This document shows, piece by piece, positions 26,996 to 34,851 of a DNA stretch of 64,000 nucleotides; position 1 is the first letter of the stretch; each line of letters begins with the position of its first letter. Made by a program: the position numbers and the translations under genes. A model generated the notes under the pieces. It was not told the DNA's origin, ran no database searches, and saw only the letters and a program-made list of their open reading frames with translations. The stretch is from NCBI RefSeq assembly GCF_000447295.1, contig NZ_KE650771.1, positions 3,920,282 to 3,984,281 of the forward strand. Direction: 5' to 3'. The DNA is from Fischerella sp. PCC 9431 (GTDB taxonomy: Bacteria; Cyanobacteriota; Cyanobacteriia; Cyanobacteriales; Nostocaceae).

Positions 26996-28195
26996 ATGGC
27001 TGAATACCCCACCTCATATATAACACAGCTATTAAACCTACTCCGAGTAACTGGTGCTACTGCTGCTTTAGTCACTGCTAATACTTTGCTATGCGTACCA
27101 TCGAGTATACTTGCTCATCGCGGTGTACCTAAACTATTAACGCTAGGCTGTGGGCTTATCTCATGCGAAGCTGCGAGACGGTTAGCAGTGGCACGGCTAA
27201 AGCTTGGAGATACCGCAGCAGACTTAGAGTTAGTAGACCGTAGAGCTAACATTGGGTGGTATAAGAAGTTTGTTACGCCCACCACTGAGGTACAGCTACC
27301 AGCGTACACACTGCAAGACTTGCAAGCCGATATGATAACCGACCTACCGAGCTACATTTGGGAGCGTCAAAAGCACATAGCTTTAGTAGGTGGTACTGGT
27401 GACGGCAAGTCTACCGTAATTAAATACCTCATATCACAATGGCATGGTGAGGTGAAAGTCTACGACCCAGATGCTACGGTCGATGACTATCGAGATGTAC
27501 CAAAAGTTCAAGTGGTGGGTATCGGGGACAATACCAAGGCTATCTTCAAGCAGATGGAAGATGACCTAGAACTTCTCAAGAAACGCCTTCAGGAGCGCTC
27601 GCAGCAGGGTAGAAACTGGCAAGCTACACCTTACCTCATCGTGGCAGAAGAGACACCAGCATTAGCCTCAGAGAGCGATATTGTAGGCGAGTGGTTAAGC
27701 AAGCTAGCCAAGCGTGGTCGTAAACCTCAAGTGTTCATATGTGTGGCAGCACAGAACGATACGGCTAAGAACTTCGGTTTAGAAGGTGACTACGAAGTAT
27801 TTAATAGCTGCTTCACTAGGGTATACCTCGGTTCTAAAGCTATAGCTAGGGCAAAGTACCTCAAGAACGAGACACTTATAAGATGGCTACAAGGCAGTAG
27901 GTATGGTCGAGTATTGGTAGATGATAGACCATGCGAGGTATATGTAAACGGTTCTTACACCACTCCCAAGACCACACTTATCGACACTCCAAAAACGCTG
28001 GAACCATTGCAGGAACTGGCGGAACTGGAAATTGAGGAGGGTACAATAAGCGACGAAAAGCCTAGCCAAGAACTGCGGAACCTGGTTTGGAGACTACATA
28101 ATGATGGCTACTCCAAGACGAAAATAGCCGAGCTACTGGGTGGTAGAAGGCAGGATGCATTACGCCGAGTCAGTGAACTTCTCGATAATAAATGA
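26996..28195 (+). CDS. membrane-anchored FtsK/HerA-type ATPase, putative DNA translocase
   Basis: A 399-residue protein. Two N-terminal hydrophobic segments lie at about 19-40 and 46-64. A RecA-like ATPase domain follows, with Walker A GGTGDGKST (132-140) and Walker B YLIVAEE (213-219, Glu adjacent), plus a sensor-like VAAQNDTAKNFGLEGDYEVF. The C-terminus (about 360-399, YSKTKIAELLGGRRQDALRR) is an HTH that could read DNA. Overall order (TM, motor, winged or HTH tip) is that of FtsK, TraB and coupling proteins. With no other secretion gene nearby, direct double-stranded DNA transfer as by actinobacterial TraB is the leading guess; genome packaging is the alternative. Confidence 0.85.
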   Translation: MAEYPTSYITQLLNLLRVTGATAALVTANTLLCVPSSILAHRGVPKLLTLGCGLISCEAARRLAVARLKLGDTAADLELVDRRANIGWYKKFVTPTTEVQLPAYTLQDLQADMITDLPSYIWERQKHIALVGGTGDGKSTVIKYLISQWHGEVKVYDPDATVDDYRDVPKVQVVGIGDNTKAIFKQMEDDLELLKKRLQERSQQGRNWQATPYLIVAEETPALASESDIVGEWLSKLAKRGRKPQVFICVAAQNDTAKNFGLEGDYEVFNSCFTRVYLGSKAIARAKYLKNETLIRWLQGSRYGRVLVDDRPCEVYVNGSYTTPKTTLIDTPKTLEPLQELAELEIEEGTISDEKPSQELRNLVWRLHNDGYSKTKIAELLGGRRQDALRRVSELLDNK

Positions 28196-28268
28196 GTATT
28201 TATACTTAGAGCATTTGCTGAATGTTCTGGTGTTACTATTATGTATACGATAGATATGGAGTATTAAT

Positions 28269-28631
28269 ATGGCTTTACTTAAGCGTAATAGAGTAGCTGG
28301 AAAAACTGGTGGTAGACAAAAGAAATACCTCAAGATGAATGAACTGATAGAGCTAAGGTACGGTGCTTGCAGTGGCGAGGTGAAGATGGCACGAGTACCT
28401 AAAGAGATAAGCGCGGCTGAAGTCAGCGAAGCAATAGAACTCTGGCTTACACATAGCTCTGACTCGAATAGCGCTGATGATGAGGAGAGTACCCCAATTG
28501 AGAACGACACTATTCTACGAGATGACTTGGTATCATTCATTGAGAACTGGAAACTGAGGGTACACCCCACCTCACCACGATGGCAGCAGGCAAGAGATAT
28601 GTTAAGCGAACTCGAAGAGCTAATAGAGTAG
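28269..28631 (+). CDS. element protein of unknown function (120 aa)
   Basis: A 120-residue soluble protein. A basic N-terminus (ALLKRNRVAGKTGGRQKKYL) precedes a helical, acidic middle and C-terminus (SEAIELWLTHSSD; MLSELEELIE). The split charge suggests a nucleic-acid-associated protein. It follows the translocase by 73 bases and precedes an RHH gene. Confidence 0.55.
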   Translation: MALLKRNRVAGKTGGRQKKYLKMNELIELRYGACSGEVKMARVPKEISAAEVSEAIELWLTHSSDSNSADDEESTPIENDTILRDDLVSFIENWKLRVHPTSPRWQQARDMLSELEELIE

Positions 28632-28747
28632 ACGGTTAAAGAAGTGTCCACTCGTATTCGTTTACCAATAAATGAATGACCATTGGGTAGTTACAGAGAA
28701 GTAAAAGACAAACGAAAAGAAACTGAGAAGGAGGTAATACCACCGAG

Positions 28748-28924
28748 ATGAATAATACCACAAAGACCCAGAAGCGTTATCCTGGGGTACCCCACGAGTT
28801 AAAGATAAGGCTGACTGAGGAACAGTACGAACGACTAGGAGAAGTTATGAACATTACTGGAGACTGTCGCGCTGTCATCATTCGTCGAGCCATTGCCCAC
28901 TACCTAAACCAGCAAGGAGTTTAA
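28748..28924 (+). CDS. ribbon-helix-helix (CopG-like) regulator, 58 aa
   Basis: A 58-residue protein. VPHELKIRLTEEQYERLGEV gives a strand and first helix, and CRAVIIRRAIAHYLNQQG is the second helix, the common CopG/Arc pattern. AAGGAGGT lies about a dozen bases before the ATG. It is followed after five bases by the gene at 28930. Likely a copy-number or transcription regulator of the replication genes downstream. Confidence 0.65.
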   Translation: MNNTTKTQKRYPGVPHELKIRLTEEQYERLGEVMNITGDCRAVIIRRAIAHYLNQQGV

Positions 28925-28929
28925 CTAAG

Positions 28930-29259
28930 ATGAATAAATATGCAGACGTCCACCACATCATAGCTGATACGTTATTAACTCAAGAGAAGTTAGACGAGAT
29001 AAGCAAACTGGTGAAAGAGTTAGAAGGAGTCAAATACACACCAAAAGACCTAGCGAAGATAGCAGAGAAAGCTGGCATTAAGCACCAATTAGTAGAGTTT
29101 CCCCGCAGTAATGAGGTTATGGTCTTTTGGTATCAAGAGATGTTTAAAGAAAACCTAATAGACCTAATAAGCGGGTGGTTACTCACTGACGAAAAACAAA
29201 TAAACAAAGCAAGGCTTAAGCGCGAACGTAGGTACAAACGTAACCTTGCTATTGCTTAG
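28930..29259 (+). CDS. element protein of unknown function (109 aa)
   Basis: A 109-residue, largely helical protein (KLDEISKLVKELEGVKYTPK, later WYQEMFKENLIDLISGWLL) with a strongly basic tail (KARLKRERRYKRNLA). Five bases separate it from the RHH gene, so they are probably cotranscribed. The basic tail suggests DNA or RNA contact. No family recognised. Confidence 0.55.
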   Translation: MNKYADVHHIIADTLLTQEKLDEISKLVKELEGVKYTPKDLAKIAEKAGIKHQLVEFPRSNEVMVFWYQEMFKENLIDLISGWLLTDEKQINKARLKRERRYKRNLAIA

Positions 29260-29338
29260 TACCCCAGAGAAACAATAAGGCTAGCCACTGAACCACATAC
29301 AGCGCTAGCCCTACACAAATTTTATAAGGACTTTAAAA

Positions 29339-29887
29339 ATGGAGCCTAGATACATCGACATCCGAGCGCATCGGACACCTGAACCAGAAGCTATACCATT
29401 CTACGTAACGCGGCACATAGATACTTGCATGAAAGACATACACAAAGATATTCAAAGTGACTCGTTTAGAGATGCACTGGTGAACGGTAGAGAGTGGGAA
29501 ACGTATGTAGCACAGCAGCTTTATGAGTACGGTATAGACGATATCTACCAGCCAGAGTTTGAGGCTAGTAACCAAAACGCACCAGACATCATCGTTAATG
29601 GCAGACACTACATTGAGGTAAAGAGCAAGCAAATACGGTTTACCTCACCAGAAGACTTTCCGTTTAGCGACTATATCGTAGGCAGAGTGCGCGGTATCGA
29701 TGAGAAGTACCACCAGTTAATTGAGCAGAAGCGAGGCGGTTATATGTTCGTGCTGAATGTATCGAGAGTAACTGGTGCAATAGTAGGCGCAAGGTTTAAA
29801 CCTGAGTACTTCGTGAAAGACGGTAACGAGTGGTTAGGTCTACGCAAACATTTGTTACCACTCAATAAGCTAGTTCAATATATGTGA
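29339..29887 (+). CDS. PD-(D/E)XK superfamily nuclease (182 aa)
   Basis: A 182-residue protein. Glu54 (GREWETYVAQQL), Asp83 (APDIIVNG) and Glu93-x-Lys95 (YIEVKSK) form the E...D...ExK signature of restriction-like or Holliday-junction-type nucleases. The remainder is alpha/beta with FPFSDYIVGRVRG after the core. Position directly before the PrimPol-helicase points to a role in replication or recombination of the element, but defence or conflict use is possible. AAGGAC precedes the ATG. Confidence 0.75.
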   Translation: MEPRYIDIRAHRTPEPEAIPFYVTRHIDTCMKDIHKDIQSDSFRDALVNGREWETYVAQQLYEYGIDDIYQPEFEASNQNAPDIIVNGRHYIEVKSKQIRFTSPEDFPFSDYIVGRVRGIDEKYHQLIEQKRGGYMFVLNVSRVTGAIVGARFKPEYFVKDGNEWLGLRKHLLPLNKLVQYM

Positions 29888-29983
29888 TGGCAATATACCC
29901 CACATAAAAATAAGTACCGAGGTACTGAGAATACTTCGGCACTACTGACATTTCGAGATACATACAAATGAGGCAAAACAGAC

Positions 29984-32176
29984 ATGGTTAACCCCACTTA
30001 TATTAATATTGTAAGACCTGAAACGCTTACCGACAAGCACTTTGATAAGCAAACAGCGCAAGAGTTTCTAGATATCTTAGGCGCTTCACCTTACGTCTTC
30101 CAAACGTTCGGCGATAAACAAGACGATAGAGACCCAAGCTTAACTAAAACCTTCTACGGTACGCTGGAGCAGCACTATAATAAACTGGTCGAGCTAAACA
30201 AACGTGGTGCTGGTATATTCGTGACGGTTAATGAGACATCGGGTAATACGAGAAAAGCTGAGGATGTAGTGAGCGTTAGGGCTTGCTTCATTGACTGCGA
30301 TAAACAGCTACCCAAGGATAGTTACCACCTCGAACCTACAATGATAGTTCGCACCAGTGGAAAGCGAGGTCATGCCTACTGGGTGCTAGAGACACAAGAT
30401 AAAAATGTCTCACAGTTTAAGGACGCACAAAAGAAACTAATTGAACACTATGGCAGTGATAAAGCCGTGCATGACTTACCGCGAGTGATGCGGATACCAG
30501 GCTTTTATCATATGAAGCATACCCCCACACTGGTAGAACTGGTACGTATAGACCATAAATGCAAGTACAAAAACATAACCGAAGTAGTAGCTGGTGTTAA
30601 TACCCAAGCTGTGCTAAGGAATAAAGCCGAGAGTAACGTTAACCCAAGGAAAGTAATAGTTCTACCTAATAGTCGCAAACAAGACGTACATCCGAGCAAA
30701 TGCGAAGGACTTGAAGTTAGTACCCCACTACCTAATGAATTCAAGGCGCTGCTATTCGATGTACAAAATGCGGTAGAAGGTACGAGGAACGATACCCTAA
30801 ACAAAGCAGCGTTTAAGACAGCAGAGCTAATAACAAACGGTGCTATAACTTACGACGTAGCGCATCGAGCTTTAGTTAATGCTGGGGTACAAGCTGGTCT
30901 ATCCGAGGCTGAAGCTAGGCGTACAGTGGATAGTGGCATCAGTGGTGGTACAAGCAAAGCAATAACAAAGTCAGCAGCAGAACCAAGGAGCAAGAGCTTA
31001 AAGTTAAGTGTGCTACTTCAAACAGAGTATGCACATAGACTATCTTGGGATGTATTAAAAGACGTGCCAAGGCTTGATGGTGTAGAGTTTAATAACCAAG
31101 AACTTGAGCTTGACATCACACATAACTACGATATAGATGTAGACTACGCAAGGCTTGAACGTTTTATATCGGTATATGCTAAGAAAAACTTACATCACCC
31201 AGTGCAAGAGTACCTAAACTCACTAGAGATACCAGCTAATACTGATATACTTGACACACTTTACAATGATGTGCTGGGACTTAAGACCGAACTAGAGAAG
31301 ACATACGTTAGAAAGACTCTCATAGCTGCGGTCGCTCGTGCATTAGAACCAGGATGTAAGGTGGATACCGCGCTGATATTGAAAGGCGAGCAAGGCTGCT
31401 TTAAGACTACGTTCTTTGAGAAACTATTTAGTGAAGACTTTTTTACCACAGTCACAGTCACATCGGGTAACGAGCGCGACGACCTACCAGTATTCCATGC
31501 AAGCTGGTGCGTAGAGTTTGGCGAACTTGAGACGGTCATTAAACGCAAAGAAGTATCTCAGCTAAAAGCGTTTATGACTAGAAGCATCGACCGATACACA
31601 CCAAAGTATTCTAATACCCAGACTGAACGCCGGCGCGGTTTTATTTGTGTGGGTACCACCAATAAGGATGAGTTTCTTAAAGACCCTACTGGTAATAGAA
31701 GGTTTTGGATATGTGGCATCACCAAGAAAATTAATGTGCGCTGGGTGGAGATACACCGAGATGAAATATGGTCAGCGGCACTGAAGCTCTATAAAGCCAA
31801 AGAACAATGGTGGCTAACTGAGGAGGAGCAGGTACAGAGCAATGAGCATAATGAACAATTTACCGAACATTCCACGAGCGAGGAGTGGGTACTTAACTGG
31901 TTTAGCGGTCGATACATAGCACCTGGTGGTACACCATTTAAGCCATCAATGCTAGACCGTGGTGAACTAACTACAGCTACCGTGCTACAAAGCGCGTTAG
32001 GTGTAGAACCTAGTAAACAAAACAAAGCGTTAGAGATGGAAGTATCAGACATAATGACTAGGCTAGGCTTTAAGAAAGAACGCAAAACTTTAGGTGGTAC
32101 TCGTAGATATGTGTGGGTACACCAAGATATCACTAAGGTCATTGCTGTAGAAACTGATGAAGAAAGTCCGTTCTAG
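29984..32176 (+). CDS. PrimPol-helicase fusion replication protein (VirE/D5-like)
   Basis: A 730-residue protein with two modules. Residues 1-210 form an archaeo-eukaryotic primase-polymerase of RepB-primase type: FIDCD (102-106) supplies the metal-binding Asp pair, SGKRGHAYW (125-133) is motif II, and RVMRIPGFYH follows. A linker of about 220 residues leads to a superfamily 3-type or VirE helicase: Walker A GEQGCFKTT (about 468-476), Walker B WCVEFGELE (about 508-516), then CVGTTNKDEFLKDPTGNRRFW. The pair primes and unwinds DNA, so it is the candidate replication initiator. The iteron-like block lies just downstream. Confidence 0.9.
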   Translation: MVNPTYINIVRPETLTDKHFDKQTAQEFLDILGASPYVFQTFGDKQDDRDPSLTKTFYGTLEQHYNKLVELNKRGAGIFVTVNETSGNTRKAEDVVSVRACFIDCDKQLPKDSYHLEPTMIVRTSGKRGHAYWVLETQDKNVSQFKDAQKKLIEHYGSDKAVHDLPRVMRIPGFYHMKHTPTLVELVRIDHKCKYKNITEVVAGVNTQAVLRNKAESNVNPRKVIVLPNSRKQDVHPSKCEGLEVSTPLPNEFKALLFDVQNAVEGTRNDTLNKAAFKTAELITNGAITYDVAHRALVNAGVQAGLSEAEARRTVDSGISGGTSKAITKSAAEPRSKSLKLSVLLQTEYAHRLSWDVLKDVPRLDGVEFNNQELELDITHNYDIDVDYARLERFISVYAKKNLHHPVQEYLNSLEIPANTDILDTLYNDVLGLKTELEKTYVRKTLIAAVARALEPGCKVDTALILKGEQGCFKTTFFEKLFSEDFFTTVTVTSGNERDDLPVFHASWCVEFGELETVIKRKEVSQLKAFMTRSIDRYTPKYSNTQTERRRGFICVGTTNKDEFLKDPTGNRRFWICGITKKINVRWVEIHRDEIWSAALKLYKAKEQWWLTEEEQVQSNEHNEQFTEHSTSEEWVLNWFSGRYIAPGGTPFKPSMLDRGELTTATVLQSALGVEPSKQNKALEMEVSDIMTRLGFKKERKTLGGTRRYVWVHQDITKVIAVETDEESPF

Positions 32177-32183
32177 CTTCTCT

Positions 32184-32677
32184 GCCTAACCTACTCCCAG
32201 TATGTTAGTCAATACCCCACAATAGGTTAGGCAATGGCTGAAATAGTTACCAGACTTAGGTTCTAGCTTCTGCCTAACCTGCCTAACCTCCTTCTGCCTA
32301 ACCTCGAACTTAGTCGCTACCGTATGCCAGATGTGCCGCGGTAGCTTCTTTTTTAAGTACATAAATGTGAGTTTTATGTATAGCCTTAGACCTCCTGCCT
32401 AACCTCAAGTACTTACTGCCTAACCTCCTGCCTAACCTCGAATTCTCTGAAACGCTTACCCAGTAAGGCGCTGCCTAACCTGCCTAACCTACCTAACCTA
32501 ATTTAAAAGTTTCTGTAGAAAGAGAGAGACTATATTGTAGAAAAGTTTGTAAATAGGCTAGGCAGGCTGGGCAAGGTTAGGCAGAGAGCCTGCAATGCTT
32601 ACTGCATAAGGTTTGTAGCGCTGCCTAACCTCAGTGGCTAACCTCAATAAGGCTAGGCAGACTAGGTTAGGTTAGGC
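32184..32677. repeat. iteron-like array of GCCTAACCT, candidate origin or transfer locus
   Basis: Thirteen exact copies of the 9-mer GCCTAACCT or its complement lie in 494 bases, at 32184, 32224(-), 32272, 32281, 32296, 32397, 32418, 32430, 32473, 32482, 32574(-), 32623 and 32669(-), plus near copies at 32491, 32637 and 32664. Many are preceded by CT and followed by C. Copies cluster around AT-rich segments at 32341-32390 and 32500-32570. Sitting between the replication gene and int, this looks like an iteron origin; a transfer locus for the translocase is an alternative. Confidence 0.8.
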
Positions 32678-32725
32678 AGAGAGAGAGAGAGATAGAGAAG
32701 AGCTAGTGGCTATTGGGGTATGTGA

Positions 32726-33904
32726 CTACATCACTGGTACTTCACTTTCAATAGAACACCCAGCATAATGACGCATGATAACTTCTGGGCTATTACCCAC
32801 CCACTTGGCTATTTGTGCAGCAGATACCCCAGCTTCAAGAGCCATTGTTATAAACGTATGCCTGGTGTTATAAGGAGGTCGGTAGCTGCGTACTTTGCCT
32901 TCTTTCACTAGAGTACCCACTACTCCTCGGTATGTCTTATCACCGCTACTACACCCTCGCCACACCTGGTTTGTAAACTTACTAGCGTCGATAGTTTTAC
33001 CAGTAGGACTCTTAAATACTAGGTCTTCTGTTTTGTAGTCGTTAGGTCGAATATCATTTAGTAGCTGCTTAAGTACCGCATTGCAAGGAAACTTTCTGGT
33101 AGTACCAGTCTTGGTATCTTTTCTAACTCCCAGGCGGGTATCGTATGACTCGCAGAAAGTCACATAACTAAAGTCGTGGGCTATGTGCTTCCACTGTAGG
33201 GCTATTGCTTCACCAGTACGACAGCCAGTAAGAAAGAGAAACCGTACGAACGATATGTAGTGTTTGTGGTATTTGTGCGACGCAAAAGCTGCTATGATAG
33301 CTTCTCTCTCTTCTAACGTAAACGGCTCTACTTCTACCTTCTTCTTTCGGGCTTTAACGTCAGCCTTCACACCATCGAATAAGTTAGCAGTCAATAGCCC
33401 AGACTTTACAGCCCAGCTACAGCAAGCGCTGAGGTACATTAATACTCGCTTGGTGGTATCGACTGACTTATTAGCTAAGAGATAGTCTCTAATGGCTACA
33501 GCTTGCCTTGGGTCTTTAGTCGGTAAGCTCTTAATGTGGTTTAGATATTTACCCCGATAGTCTTTCTGGTATGTGGTGACTGCTAGCTGTGGCTTCATAT
33601 ACTCGCAGTACTTTTCCCAGAGAGTTAGTAGGTCTATCTGAGTGGGTATTACCCCCGATGGTTTATTGGAGCGGTTAATGAGACATTTGTACTTTTCTAG
33701 CGATACATCAAAAAGACCAGCCTGGATGTCTTCTTCTATCTCCCAAGCTAGTCTTTGTACTTTCTTTAAGTTATCTGGTGTATCGTCTAGTCCAGTGCTG
33801 ATGTACCTACTACTATCAATGGCTATTGTTCTTGGTAGCCTTAGTCTAAGCTTCCCTGCTTTAGTCTCTACACCTACGCTTCCTCGGTTTTTTCTAGTAG
33901 CCAT
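32726..33904 (-). CDS. int: tyrosine integrase (Int) of the element
   Basis: A 392-residue phage-type integrase: N-terminal arm domain (about 1-80), core-binding helices (about 95-175), catalytic domain from about 195. Arg229 in GCRTGEA, Arg348 in YNTRHTF and nucleophile Tyr380 in MRHYAG are present. The box II first His is Tyr/Asn (PYNTR) and the box III His is Asn371 (VGNSPEV), substitutions I recall from other cyanobacterial integrases. The start is 72 bases from attR, the classic int-att arrangement. The native tRNA-Cys promoter beyond attR points at it. Confidence 0.93.
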   Translation of the reverse strand: MATRKNRGSVGVETKAGKLRLRLPRTIAIDSSRYISTGLDDTPDNLKKVQRLAWEIEEDIQAGLFDVSLEKYKCLINRSNKPSGVIPTQIDLLTLWEKYCEYMKPQLAVTTYQKDYRGKYLNHIKSLPTKDPRQAVAIRDYLLANKSVDTTKRVLMYLSACCSWAVKSGLLTANLFDGVKADVKARKKKVEVEPFTLEEREAIIAAFASHKYHKHYISFVRFLFLTGCRTGEAIALQWKHIAHDFSYVTFCESYDTRLGVRKDTKTGTTRKFPCNAVLKQLLNDIRPNDYKTEDLVFKSPTGKTIDASKFTNQVWRGCSSGDKTYRGVVGTLVKEGKVRSYRPPYNTRHTFITMALEAGVSAAQIAKWVGNSPEVIMRHYAGCSIESEVPVM

Positions 33905-33975
33905 TGAGTAGCCAGAGTCGTTTACTCGCTGTCTTGGCTACCTAAAATGTACTTTCTAGACTATGTATAAATGCC

Positions 33976-34034
<59 letters not shown>

Positions 34035-34376
34035 TTTATCATACCAAAGTTTAAGAGAAAATTGCACCCCCAAAACCATAAATTTTTAAGATGAGTCCCT
34101 GGTGTAGAAATAACTATCCATTAGACATCTGGTAAAAAATTATATAGAAGTTTTGTGTAGTCAAGGAAGTCAGGGATCTTGTTGCTCAATAATGATTTGC
34201 GAATGCTGTAGTATCAATTACATCTAAAAAAATACATTTTCTTCACAAGTTCCTCAAATAATTTCTCTAAATTTAAAATTGAAGTCTATCTACTTGCGAT
34301 CACCGAACTCTGGTCATCGCTATATAGGCAACAAATTTAATAAACAGGGTAATTACAAGCTGAGGGTTAAAAAATC
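34035..34376 (-). promoter_or_regulatory. displaced native tRNA-Cys promoter region
   Basis: On the minus strand a TATGAT -10 box lies at 34043-34038, three bases outside the 59-bp core. Before integration it stood directly upstream of the intact tRNA-Cys. Now it would transcribe the 46-base tRNA fragment and then int. A -35 box is not clear. The rest of this 340-base stretch shows no gene. Confidence 0.55.
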
Positions 34377-34733
34377 ATGTCTAAAACCATTTTTAATTTA
34401 ACATTGCCAGTCGTAGTTAGCTGCATAGAAGATGTTCTCGAAACCTATCCTAATCATCCTTATCAGCAAGCTTTCTCGATTCCTGATCTCCGTCAAGAAC
34501 TAATTGCTCATGTCCTTAGTCAAGTATCAAATTGCTATGTGGTTGGGGAAGAGAGTCAACAATCATATGGAAATTTTCAATCTTTGATTTGTGCAATCAA
34601 AGACAAGTATTGCATAGAAGATTTAATCCGTCAGGGGATTGATAACATTATGTACAAACGGGAAAAACAGTTAAGTCTGCAAATTCCGGAAGAAGTTGAT
34701 CCTGGTTTAGCCCCTTCTCATTGGTTTGGTTAG
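34377..34733 (+). CDS. conserved cyanobacterial hypothetical protein (118 aa)
   Basis: A 118-residue soluble protein (SKTIFNLTLPVVVSCIEDVL, later FSIPDLRQELIAHVLSQV). The ELIAHVLSQVSNCYVV segment is loosely reminiscent of ComFB-type small regulators, but the usual Cys pair is absent and I do not claim membership. The end DPGLAPSHWFG is distinctive. It precedes murF by 118 bases, same strand. Function unknown. Confidence 0.65.
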   Translation: MSKTIFNLTLPVVVSCIEDVLETYPNHPYQQAFSIPDLRQELIAHVLSQVSNCYVVGEESQQSYGNFQSLICAIKDKYCIEDLIRQGIDNIMYKREKQLSLQIPEEVDPGLAPSHWFG

Positions 34734-34851
34734 GCTGAAACACGCACAACAGAGGAATTTTTCTCCAAAAAATTTACCCACCTTGACAAAGGTAGTAGTA
34801 AACTACTAACCATTTACGACCAAAATTTTGGAAACTGAAAAACCTCTGACT

